From contig CM061243.1 in NCBI GenBank assembly GCA_030848705.1, forward strand, positions 110,756,674 through 110,820,673: a stretch of 64,000 nucleotides of DNA, read 5' to 3'. The position numbers and the translations under genes are program-made. The notes below the pieces were generated by a model. It was not told the origin of the DNA. It saw nothing but the letters and a program-made list of their open reading frames with translations, and searched no databases. Source of the DNA: Heracleum sosnowskyi (taxonomy: Eukaryota; Streptophyta; Magnoliopsida; Apiales; Apiaceae). Shown here piece by piece: positions 53,677-64,000 of this stretch. Every line of letters starts with the position of its first letter. Position 1 is the stretch's first letter.

Positions 53677-56600
53677 ATGGCAAACACACGAAGAACAGCT
53701 CGGGATACTCAAACTCCCGATGATCGCCCTATCACCTCTGAGACTGATCAGCCACCACCGACTACTGGCACACAAGGGGCGAATATCCCCACCAACACTC
53801 AAGGACCTAAAATCCCGATTTCTGTTGAAGGAACGAATCCCCTGCAGATGGTCATTCATGGATCTAATCCACAAGAGGCGGTTCACCAGCAACCAATCAC
53901 GACCTCCCCGCTGCTCATGAGTGCACCAAGGAACCTTCAACTCCATACTACTGATCTCCCTCAATACGCGAATCAGACTTTGGGGATGCCAAGCTACGGC
54001 ATGCCCCCTCGACCCATGGCGGGCGGTAGTGGAACTAATCCAATCTACCATGAGGCATATGTGCCCCCTTATATTCAAGGTCTGGGACCCCAACAACAAC
54101 AACAAACTCGTCAGACCCCTCTCATTCAAGATTACTCTGGCCCATACACCGAGGATGAGGGTTATACAACTGGAGAGGATGTCGCCCCAAGAAGGAGACG
54201 TTCTTCCCAGACAAATCGGGAGCCACCCCAAACTACTAGGGAGAAACTTGCAGCCCATGAGGCAGAGACATCAAGGCTCAAAAAACTCCTTGTTGAAGAA
54301 GAGGCCGCTCAGTCTCGGGGCCGAACGACTGAAGGAATACCGATAATCAACTTGGATCCACCAAGAAGGACCAAGAGGGCTGAAGCCCCAAGGGGTGATC
54401 CTAGTATTCTGTTGCCCCTAGGAGATCTTGATGATCCTACACCACCGTTTACTCAAGACATCATGAAAACGGCTATATCCAGAAAGTTTAAGATGCCTTC
54501 GATCAAAGCCTATGATGGAACGGGAGATCCCGCAAATCATGTAAGGACCTTCTCCAATGCACTGCTGTTGCAGCCAACCAACAATGCGGTCAAGTGTAGG
54601 GCGTTTCCACAAACCTTGGCAGGCATGGCCCAACGTTGGTATAGCCGTCTACCTCCCAACTCTATTGGGTCATTTAAGGAACTAAGCAAGGCTTTCATCA
54701 ATCAGTTCATTAGTGGAAGGGTGCATGAGAAAAGTTCTGCATCACTCATGGCAATCCGGCAAGGACAGAATGAGGCCCTAAGGGACTACATCAATCGATT
54801 CACTCGAGAGGCTTTAAAAGTCCCAGACTTAGAGGACAGAGTGGCTATGATAGCCCTGCAACAAGGAACCACTGATGACCACTTCAAACGGTCGTTAGCT
54901 AAACATCCCCCCGAGAGCATGCTGAAGCTCCAAGATAGGGCCGGAAAGTATATCAAGGCTGAAGAAAGTATGAGAAAATATGAACCCACTACTGGCGGTA
55001 GTGGAAACTCAAAGAAAAGAAAAGAAACTCAAGAGTACGACGTCAAGGAAAAGTTCCCCCGAACATCAAAGAACTCCGATTCTCCCCCCAAGAGAAGCAA
55101 TTTTGGGCCAAAATTCACAGAATATGCAAGATTGAATACTCCCAGGAGTCAAATTCTGATGGAGATAGCCAAGGAAGAAGATATCAAATGGCCAAAGCCA
55201 ATGAGGGCTGATTTGTCTAAACGGAACCAAAATCAGTTTTGTCGGTTCCACAAAGAAGTCGGTCATGACACCGATGATTGTAGACAATTGAAAGATGAGA
55301 TTGAGTTTCTGATACGAAGAGGAAAGCTCAGTAAGTTCACTAAGGATGGAAGCCAAGGGAGCCAAAGGGGGAACTATGAAAGGAAGGATTATGATAGAAG
55401 GGACAACGATCAAGATCGGAATCCCAAGCCCCGAGGGCCAGTGATTAACATGATATTCGGAGGGCCAACTGCTGCTGGGTCCTCCCGAAACTCAAGAAAG
55501 GCTTATGCCCGAGAGGTAATGACTGTGGTTGGAGAAGCACCGAAACGTGCCAGAACAGAAGTGTCAATAGGTTTTGACGATTCAGACTTAGAAGGGGTGA
55601 AGTTCCCCCATGATGATCCTCTTGTCATAATACCTGTGATAGGCAACTCCGAAACAAAAAGAGTCTTGGTTGATAATGGAGCTTCATTGGATATCTTGTT
55701 CCACGATGCCTTTATCAAGATGGGTTACACAGACTCTCAATTAACACCCTCAAATATGCCTATATACGGATTCAACGGGGTGGAATCAAAAGTGGAAGGC
55801 ACTATCCAACTCCCAATGACTATGGGACAAGGGATGAATACGTCTACTCAGATGTTGAACTTCATAGTTATAAAAGCGACTTCAACCTACAATGCAATCC
55901 TGGGAAGGACTGGTCTTCATGCGTTCAAGGCTGTTGCCTCATCTTATCATCTAAAAATCAAGTTCCCAACAAGGAATGGGATTGGTGAAGAACGAGGAGA
56001 CCAAAAGATGGCTAGAAGTTGTTATGTAGCCGCGTTAAGGCCTGATGGAACCGGGGGGCAAGTTCTCCCAATTGAAGACATGAATATCAGCGACAACGAG
56101 GACAGAAGGGGGAAACCGGCTGAGGACTTGGTCCCAATTCCCCTAGTCCCAGGAGAACCAGAGAAGGTGACTTATATTGGGGCACTACTACCCGAACCAT
56201 TGAAGAGCAAACTTACGTCTTTTCTTCAAGAAAACAATGACGTTTTTGCTTGGACAGCGGCCGACATGCCAGGGATTGATCCCCAATTGATATCTCACAA
56301 ATTGAATGTGGATCCAGAAAGGAAGACAGTGAAACAAAAGAAAAGAAATTTTGCTCCAGAGAGGCTTGAAGCCATTAAGCAAGAAGTGAATAAGCTTTTG
56401 GAAGCTGGGTTCATTGAGGAAATCCAATTCCCAGAATGGTTAGCTAACCCCGTGATGGTCAAAAAGGCTAACGGGAAGTGGAGGATGTGCGTCGACTTCA
56501 CCGACTTGAATGATGCATGTCCTAAGGATTGTTTTCCCTTACCAAGGATTGATGCTCTAATAGATGCCACTATTGGGCATGAGATGCTAAGTTTCATGGA

Positions 56601-59364
56601 TGGCTTCAGTGGATATAATCAAATCAAGATGCACAAAGATGACATCGCCAAGGTATCATTCATCACTGACTTTGGTGTCTTCTGTTTCTTAGTCATGGCT
56701 TTTGGGCTTAAGAATGCAGGAGCGACCTATCAAAGGTTGGTAAACAAAATCTTTGAGCACCTAATTGGAAAAACCATGGAGGTCTACGTGGATGACATGT
56801 TAGTCAAAAGCCTCGATAAGGCCGATCACATTAAGCACCTCCGAGAGGCATTCGAAGTGCTAAGGCACCACAAGATGATGTTGAATCCAGCTAAGTGTGC
56901 CTTTGGTGTAGGCTCGGGAAAGTTCTTAGGCCTGATGGTTTCCAAGAGAGGAATCGAGGCTAATCCCGACAAAATCAAAGCGATCCTAGACATGGAACCA
57001 CCAAGGACTGTCAAAGATGTCCAGAAATTAACGGGAAGAGTGGCAGCATTGGGGAGATTCATCTCCAAGTCAGGAGAGAAGTGTTTACCCTTCTTCAAAG
57101 CACTCAAAAAAGTGAAATTTTTTGAATGGACAACTGAAAGCCAAGAGGCCTTTGAGGCCCTGAAGAGATACATGGCTGAAGCACCGCTATTGGCAAAACC
57201 CAAGCCAGGGGAAACTCTCTACTTGTACTTGGCAGTTTCTAACACAGCCCTTGGAGCTGTTTTGGTAAAGGATGAATTGAAAGTGCAGAAGCCCGTCTAC
57301 TATGTGAGTAAGATTCTTCATGGGGCAGAAATAAACTACTCAACGATTGAAAAGTTTGCCTTAGCCTTGATAATGGCCTCAAGAAAGCTACGCCCGTACT
57401 TCCAGGCTCACAAGATAGAGGTCTTGACTGATCAACCTCTAAGAAACATCTTGCATAGCCCTCAAGTTAGTGGAAGATTGATCAAATGGGCCATTGAATT
57501 GGGCGAATTCGACATCAAGTATAAGCCTCGAATGGCCATAAAAGCTCAAGCACTTGCTGACTTCATGGTTGAATATACCATTGACAACCAAGAAGTCGGG
57601 GGACAGGAAGTAATAATGGAAGACAAGAAAGATCAAGAGATGGACTTCAAAGAATATTGGGTGCTCTATTTTGATGGAGCATCAAAAATAAAATCAAGTG
57701 GAGCCGGTTTAGTGCTACAAAGTCCTGATGGATTCCTCATAGAGTATGCACTGAAACTTGACTTCCCAACGACAAACAATGAGGCTGAGTATGAAGCTCT
57801 GATAGCTGGCTTAGGGCTGGCTGGAGCCTTGAGGGTCAAAACTCTGAAAGTATGTGGAGACTCGAGGCTAGTGGTTTCCCAAGTAAATGGGGAATTTGAG
57901 GCCAGAGATGAAGTCATGGCCAAGTACTTGAAACTTGTTAAGGCCATCATGACTCAATTTGACGAATGCTATGTGGAGCACATTCCAAGAGAAGAAAACA
58001 TAAAGGCTGATGCCCTGTCTAAGTTTGCTTCTTCTGAAATTGAAAACTATGCAGGGAGTGTATACTTCCAAGTCTTGAAGACCCTAAGCATCAACGGAAA
58101 GTTGGTAGCACCCATTGATGTTGGCAGCTGTTGGATGGATCCCATCAAAGCTCATCTGGAAACTGGGTGGCTACCCAACGATACTTCAGAAGCACGAAAG
58201 CTATACGTTAGAGCACTAAGATATACCCTGATTAAGGGACTCCTATACAAGAAGTCTTTCATCATCCCATATCTGAAATGTTTGAGACCTCAAGAGGCAG
58301 AATTGGCCCTAAAGGAAGTACATGAAGGAATCCGTGGGCAACACTTGGGGGGCAGAGCCCTTGCTCATAAAGTCACCCGTCTAGGTTTCTATTGGCCAAG
58401 CATACTTGCTGATGCTAAAAGCTATGTGAAGAAGTGTGAACGGTGCCAGAAACATGCACCAGTGGTTAGACAACCACCAGAGATGATGACATCCATTAAC
58501 TCACCTATCCCCTTTGCTATGTGGGGAATGAATATACTCGGGCCATTTCCAATGGCAAGTGCTCAAAGAAAGTTCTTGATAGTAGCAATCGACTACTTCA
58601 CCAAGTGGATTGAGGCTAAGCCCTTAGCCAAGATAACCACCAAGCAAGTAATGCAATTCTTCTGGGAAAATGTGATATGCCGATATGGAATTCCACGAGT
58701 TCTGGTCACGGACAATGGAACTCAGTTTAACAACGATGAGTTCAAGAAGTATTGCGATGAGAATGATATCAAGTTGCGCTTCACTTCTGTTGCCCATCCT
58801 CAAGCAAATGGGCAAGCTGAGGTTGCAAATCGAATTATCCTGGATGGACTAAAGAAAAGAGTTGAACGCTCCAGAAACACTTGGGTAGACGAATTACTCC
58901 CCATACTTTGGGCATATCGTACTACTTGTAAAGTCACCACCGGGGCAACTCCATTTCTATTGGCTTATGGAGCAGAGGCAGTGGTCCCGGTGGAGATTAC
59001 TCACACCTCCCCAAGAGTTGAGGCTTATGAACCAGAAGAAAATGAAGAAGGCTTGAGGCTAGCTTTGGATCTAATTGACGAAGTTAGAGATGAAGCAAAC
59101 GCCAAGATAGTTGAACATCAAAAGAAAGCCTCTTTCTACTACAACCTAAGGGTTAAAGAAAGGTTCTTTCGTCAAGGAGACTTGGTTCTCTGAAAGATTG
59201 AAGCATCCGGAGTTGGACAAAAAGGGAAGCTGGCCCCAAATTGGGAAGGACCATATCGCGTTAAGAACGTATTTGGTCGAGGCTCATACAAGTTAGAAAC
59301 CCTTGAAGGGCATGAGGTGCCGAGGACTTGGCATGCCTCCAATTTGAAAGTTTATTATGTTTAA
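53677..59364 (+). pseudogene. Tat-type gypsy gag-pol, one nonsense codon and an integrase change
   Basis: A single frame from ATG 53677 to TAA 59362-59364, broken only by TGA at 59191-59193, 57 codons before the end. Gag core near 270-430 (AQRWYSRLPPNSIGSF, SLMAIRQGQNEALRDY); CX2HX4HX4C knuckle CRFHKEVGHDTDDC near 522. Protease VDNGASLDILF near 664. Reverse transcriptase KWRMCVDFTDLND, FMDGFSGYNQI, YVDDML near 1037. Two RNase H regions (second: YFDGASKIKSSGAGL, TNNEAEYEALIAGLGL). Integrase: H2C2 zinc part with CERCQ, MWGMNILGPF where relatives have Asp (here Asn), TDNGTQF near 1679, PQANGQAEVAN. The Asn replaces the first catalytic Asp of the D,D,E triad, so integrase should be inactive. TGA is consistent with CGA to TGA. 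Confidence 0.93.
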
Positions 59365-59650
59365 AGTGTTTCCCAAGTGGACTCACTACTAGAAATAAGG
59401 TTCGATGAAACCAGCCCAAGTTTCTAAACTTGAGTACTATGTAAGGGTTGATCCCATTTTTAAAGTTATGAATTTCATATTCTTATGATTTCATTAAATA
59501 TGCAACGCATTATGTTAGACATGTGAACTAAGCATGCAAAATCAAGAAAAGCTAGAAAAGTTGAAATAAACTTACTAAGAAAGTTAAATTAAAACCCCGA
59601 AGGGTGAGTTCAGAAAAGAACATAAAAATAAATAGCCTCACAGGGCTAAC
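59365..59650. other. Gypsy spacer between pol and antisense gene
   Basis: About 290 bp of AT-rich non-coding DNA between the converging gag-pol and antisense genes. Confidence 0.5.
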
Positions 59651-61494
59651 CTATGCTATATCATCATGAGGAGTCTCTTCCTCTAAGTTAAGGGGGACAT
59701 CATCCTTAGCACCATCCATCAAATCTCCATCCAGAAAGAGCTCAGAGTCATCAATGGGCTGTGATGTGAGGTCGGCAGTATCCATGATAGTGTCCTTAGG
59801 TGCCCCAGATAAAGCAGGAACGGGGAACTTATCCAAAGACACTCCTTCAATCTTCGTCCCCAGCTCTTCAATGATTGATTCCCAACAATCCTTAAAGGTG
59901 CTAGGAAAGTTAGCATCATACTCAGCATTAAGGAGGTCATCAAACTCCTTAGATGCTCTGTACTCAGCAATAACATCCTCGCGACCCCTTTGGAGTTGGG
60001 CCTCCAGCTGCCTAACCTTCTCCTTCTCATCTACAAGCTCCCTCTCAACCCCTCTAAACATCTCAAAATTTGAGGTAGAGGAGGCGAAATACCTGTCTCT
60101 ATCCCTCTCAGCTATCAGCTTTTCAGCTCGAACTGCCTTCAAGTTGTGAAGAGCAGCTTGATGATAGGTGTTGGCCTATACAACAAAGGCACATATTTCA
60201 AAAAGTGAACAAAAGAAAGAAAGATTAAACTAAAGTGAAAATTACTTACAGAAGCAAGGGCTTGGGCCCCAAGAAGCTCAATCTGGAGATCCTCCGAGGA
60301 CTCCACAACATGGGCCACGTCCCTTGGAGTGACCACATTTCTGGACCACTCTGCGGCAGCCCTGGAATCACCAACTATGGTATCCCTGTTAGGTAAACCC
60401 CATTTAACCACAAATGGGTTGGGATCCTCGTCAACAAGGACAGCCCGCTCAGCCAAAAAAGAGGGCACCTTCTCCATAGCAGGGGAGCCATCTACGGCCT
60501 TCTTCCGCTTGGAAGGCCTATCTACCTCCACGATCACCGCCTTAGAGGCATGGTCCTCCCTCCTCTTGAAAATAGCATTCAAAGCGGTTTTGGCTGGAAA
60601 GAAAAGACAACGTTACAATCATATTATATGACAACAAAGAATAAAAGAAAGGAAGTTAAGTTTATATACCCCGAGGTTCAAGGGTGCTAAGCCCCATAGC
60701 TTGAAGGTTATCCTCAGAAATTAGGAGATTGCAATGATGCAAGCAATCACCCGTCAGGAGTTGAATTGCCGCAAGATCATCTACCCCTAATTTAAGGGAC
60801 CTCAAAGAACCGTCCATAGCCCTTGTGAAGTTAGGACAAAAATAATTGTTCCAATCATCCCCATCTAAGTAAATATAAAACCACTCTTTCTTCCACAAGG
60901 GAAGAGAGTCGGGAGAAGAGCCAGAAACGAAGCAACTACGGTTCAAGGTTCGATATTGAATCTTAACCCAACCTATATCATCTGGAGCATTTACAAATTT
61001 AAAGAGATATCGAAATACTGATACACTGGGCTCTACCCTATGTTTCATGCATTGGGCCAGGAAACAATATATAAATCTCCACCCATTGGGCATTAGTTGT
61101 GTAGGACAAATTTGAACCTCAGCTAATAAACGACAAACAAAAGGGTGAGGAGGAAGGTGAAAACCAGAATAAAAAGTCTCTTTGTATATCCTAATGGCCC
61201 CTGGCTTAGGATAACAAGCCCTGTCATTTGGGCCAGGTGCTACGGCCCTATATGGGGCCTTATGCCAAAAAGAACGGAAATATCATCAACCCTACTCTGT
61301 TTGTATTTAGAATGAATATTATGGGCCTCTAAATGGAGAAGATTTGGGAAAGCATCCCCAAAATCAGAAAGTAAATCTCTAAGGGAAAAAACGTTTGCAT
61401 GAACTAGAGACTTTGGAGGTGGATTACCTCGATTTGCTCTGGCAGGGCGAGAAGGTTGAGATAGCTGGGATTGAGATGAGCTTGAATCCGCCAT
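59651..61494 (-). pseudogene. Antisense three-exon gene of Tat-type gypsy element
   Basis: Opposite to gag-pol. Exon 1: 61494-60670; intron 60669-60594 (GT...CAG); exon 2: 60593-60250; intron 60249-60176 (GTAAGT...TAG); exon 3: 60175-59651. Frames join in phase across both introns. Exon 1 starts with a Ser/Gln/Pro-rich tail, then has GDAFPNLLHLEAHNIHSKY, PNGWRFIYCFLAQCMKHR and WKKEWFYIYLDGDDWNNYF; a 1-base deletion near 61271 shifts its frame. Exon 2 has a basic KRKKA and a KWGLPNRDT motif; exon 3 is a coiled coil (ERELVDEKEKVRQLEAQLQR) with an acidic tail. The plan matches the antisense gene at 21511-19308. A TATA box (CCTATAAATC on the minus strand, about 61670-61680) lies 175 bp upstream. 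Function unknown. Confidence 0.75.
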
Positions 61495-61960
61495 TAAAAT
61501 CCTTCCGAAGAATGCTTGAACCCAGAAAACTTGATGGAGAAGATGAAGATTTAAACGGAAACTGGAAAATGCACGGTGGCTTGATGGAGATGAGCTTTTC
61601 TAAGGAAAGTTTCTGAGAAAATTTAGTAGAATGACTTTGAAGTATGAAAATGGAAGTTCTACTCCACTTGATTTATAGGAGTAGTAGCCGGTGACAACGT
61701 TCCAATAAACCGTCTATAGACGGTATATGGACCGAGAACAGGTCACTGGGCCTTTCATAGGCGGGAAGCCCAAATAAATTCAAAATTTGAATTACAAGTT
61801 CTAGAAGAACCTGGAGAATCGCTAGGCGGGAAGCCCAAATAAATTCGAATTGAAAGTTCTAGAAGAATCTAGAACATTCAACATATAAAAATATGTATGG
61901 TTTAAATATTAACCAAACAAAGGAAAAAGACCCGACATAAGGACCAATTTCGAAAAACTT
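61495..61960 (-). promoter_or_regulatory. Upstream region of antisense gene
   Basis: Contains the TATA box at about 61670-61680 on the minus strand, the palindrome ACCGTCTATAGACGGT at about 61709-61724, and two copies of AGGCGGGAAGCCCAAATAAA (61758, 61824) each followed by AAGTTCTAGAAGAA. Confidence 0.5.
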
Positions 61961-61979
61961 ATGTTCAAAGTTTCCTTGG

Positions 61980-62700
61980 CGTTCATACCAACGCCAAGAA
62001 ATTGATTAAGGCAGGGCCTCTAAAACCCACGCCCAGGAGACATAGTTTCTAGGCGTGGCACCCTAGAACGTCTCCTAGGCGGGGATACCAACGCCAAGAA
62101 ATTGATTAAGGCAGGGCCTCTAAAACCCACGCCCAGGAGACATAGTTTCTAGGCGTGGCACCCTAGAACGTCTCCTAGGCGGGGATACCAACGCCAAGAA
62201 ATTGATTAAGGCAGGGCCTCTAAAACCCACGCCCAGGAGACATAGTTTCTAGGCGTGGCAACCTAGAACGTCTCCTAGGCGGGGATACCAACGCCAAGAA
62301 ATTGATTAAGGCAGGGCCTCTAAAATCCACGCCCAGGAGACATAGTTTCTAGGCGTGGCAACCTAGAACGTCTCCTAGGCGGGGATACCAACGCCAAGAA
62401 ACTGATTAAGGCAGGGCCTCTAAAACCCACGCCCAGGAGACATAGTTTCTAGGCGTGGCAGCCTAGAATGTCTCCTAGGCGGGGGTACCCACGCCCAGAA
62501 GCTCCTTGAGCCCATCTTCAAAGATCCACGCCCAGGAGACATAGTTTCTAGGCGTGGCAGCCTAGAACGTCTCCTAGGCGGGGGTACCCACGCCCAGAAG
62601 CTCCTTGAGCCAATCTTCAAAGACCCACGCCCAGGAGATATAGTTCCTAGGCGTGGCAACCTAGGATGTCTCCTAGGCGGGGGTATGCACGCCCAGAACA
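61980..62700. repeat. 100-bp hairpin minisatellite (about seven units)
   Basis: GC-rich tandem units of 99-100 bp starting near 61981, 62081, 62181, 62281, 62381, 62481 and 62580. Each unit holds nested inverted repeats: CGCCCAGGAGAC pairs with GTCTCCTAGGCG, and inside it TTCTAGG pairs with CCTAGAA, giving one long hairpin per unit with loop around GCGTGGCA. The last two or three units have diverged (CTCCTTGAGCCCATCTTC in place of ATTGATTAAGGCAGGG). Confidence 0.92.
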
Positions 62701-62857
62701 CAGATTTTCCAAGAAATAAAGGGAAAAATTATTATTAATTATTTTCCAGGAAAGTGGAACAAAAATTCGTGAAAAGTAAGATCTCGAATCTCGAAAAATG
62801 ACAGTTATAACTTCTACGAAAACCCCTGGGAGATTTTCCCAGAAGTTGGGGGGCAAA

Positions 62858-63361
62858 TGATATGGTCAGAAAAGTAATTATATAATATAATTGACAAGTC
62901 AATGGAAAGGCCGATATTTAAGGCCCGTCACCCTAATTATTCATTAATTTCGTAATTAATGAATAGGGAAAATATACAGCTCATAAAAAGAGTCCGAATT
63001 ATGGCAAATTAGTCAAAGAAGGATCCAGAATCCCAATTAAAGGCAATTAATTAGTCATAACCTTTATCGACAAGGAAGAGACTTATCCTGCAAGCAATAC
63101 AATGCTCATCCAATATAAAAAAGGAGACTTATTCGCTAAGACTCCTAAACATACCATAAATACTAGGCTCCAGACACCTATATAAGGTCCCTGATCCTAC
63201 AATCAGAACTACGTCTTTGGCTTGATTCTCAATAACGATTTGAGATACGTAGGCATCTTGTGAGGACCAATTTAGTCCGGAAACACGAGTGCAACCATTA
63301 AAGCTCGAAGCTCATTAAACCTTAGCATTAATTACACAAGCACGTTTTTTAATCCATAACA
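62858..63361 (+). repeat. 3' LTR of Tat-type gypsy element
   Basis: 504 bp, TGATATGGTCAG ... ATCCATAACA; preceded by the polypurine tract GGGGGGCAAA. Confidence 0.95.
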
Positions 63362-63366
63362 CCCGT

Positions 63367-64000
63367 GATATTTTTAGAAGTGTTTTAATTATATTAATTG
63401 TATTTATTAAAAAAATATGTTGACATGTTAAAATAAGTAAGTTTTTTTAATAAAGACAAATAGGAAAGCTAACATGTTTTAATTAAAAAAAAGTAACTAC
63501 CTATAATATTTTTAGATGTGTTTTAATTATATTAATTGTATTTGTTAAAAAAATACGTTCACTTGTTAAAATAGGTAAGTTTTTTTTAATAATTAAAAGT
63601 ATTAAAATAAGTTTTAAAATATATAAGTAAGGGTTGCACTTGATATTTTTGGAAAAAAGAGATTTTAGTGATAAAAAATATAAAAGGTAATATATTTTAA
63701 TTTAAAGGTAATTGGACGTGATATTTTATATTATTTTATTATTTATTAAATAGAGTATTAAAATAGGTTTTAAATAAATAAGTAAGGATTGCACCTCATA
63801 TTTTTGGAAAACATAGATTTTATTAATAACAAACATAAAAGGTAATATGTTTTAATTTAAAGATAATTGTAATGATATTTTTGGAAAAGGAGTAGATTTT
63901 GTTAGAAAAAAATATTTTAATTATAAAGGCAATCATCTAGTTACTATTTTTATTTTATTTTTTATTATTTATTAAATAGAATAAAAGACCGAAAACCGAA
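63367..64000 (-). repeat. Helitron-like body, continuation beyond gypsy insertion
   Basis: Reads as the complement of the body repeat seen at 28-31 and 52 kb (GATATTTTTGGAAAA, AAAGGTAATATGTTTTAATTT). It joins 53138 across the gypsy element and runs off the window edge. Confidence 0.7.

Larger units (their letters stand above)
53139..63361 (+). mobile_element. Complete Tat-type Ty3/gypsy retrotransposon (10.2 kb)
   Basis: LTRs at 53139-53643 and 62858-63361, target duplication CCCGT at 53134-53138 and 63362-63366, primer site TTTGGCGCCGTCTGTGG at 53644, polypurine tract GTTGGGGGGCAAA at 62845-62857. It has gag-pol with two RNase H domains, an antisense gene and a 3' minisatellite. By eye the LTRs differ at roughly eight or nine of 504 positions, so it is older than the Sirevirus insertion. 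Confidence 0.95.

Noticed and set aside
61980..62700. CRISPR-like array
   Set aside because: Units are contiguous tandem repeats without unique spacers, inside a plant retrotransposon.

Overview
This window looks like nuclear DNA of a flowering plant, most likely a eudicot; I cannot fix the species from sequence alone. It is very AT-rich and dominated by nested transposable elements. The only intact host-type gene I can support is an intronless UDP-glycosyltransferase on the minus strand (25106-26548, UGT88-like, with a complete 44-residue PSPG box).

Layout. (1) 1-~7675: a decayed minus-strand Sirevirus-type Ty1/copia element. Its gag has three TAG stops and its pol has a frameshift and a stop. 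A 1300-bp solo LTR with a CAAAC target duplication splits the pol. (2) 8677-11655 and 22190-25124: two nearly identical ~2.95-kb direct copies of the DNA beyond the 3' end of the glycosyltransferase gene. Both carry a ~400-bp tandem module and two MITEs. Copy A stops a few codons inside the glycosyltransferase gene. (3) 11652-22189, between those copies: a Ty3/gypsy element of the Tat type with truncated LTRs. It is split by a CACTA transposon (14055-15685) that carries an AHL/PPC gene fragment, it has an antisense multi-exon gene, and an 85-bp templated filler lies at its right breakpoint. (4) 25106-26900: the glycosyltransferase gene and its upstream region. (5) 27.9-38.6 kb: Helitron territory with tandem and nested non-autonomous copies, microsatellites and minisatellites, and a five-exon RPA70-like pseudogene (36947-35778) on the strand of a nearby Helitron 5' end. 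(6) 39034-52166: a young, structurally complete 13.1-kb Sirevirus with GAGAT target duplications. It has gag, pol in a different frame, and a third ORF of 1482 residues. (7) 53139-63361: a complete Tat-type gypsy element with CCCGT duplications. It carries gag-pol (one TGA stop and an integrase Asp-to-Asn change), an antisense spliced gene, and a hairpin-forming 100-bp minisatellite just before the polypurine tract. It lies inside a Helitron-like repeat that continues to the window end.

How the parts work together. The copia and gypsy ORFs are the structural (gag) and enzymatic (protease, integrase, reverse transcriptase, RNase H) parts of self-copying elements. The LTRs supply their promoters, and the primer-binding and polypurine sites start the two DNA strands. 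Helitrons, MITEs and the CACTA element depend on transposases encoded elsewhere. The glycosyltransferase probably glucosylates a small phenolic acceptor.

Most striking observations: a short word (TCAACGRAAY, either orientation) repeated ten times in each LTR of the young Sirevirus and again in one cluster in each of gag, pol, the spacer and ORF3, in different reading frames; a tandem duplication with a retrotransposon and templated filler at its junction; and the hairpin minisatellite.
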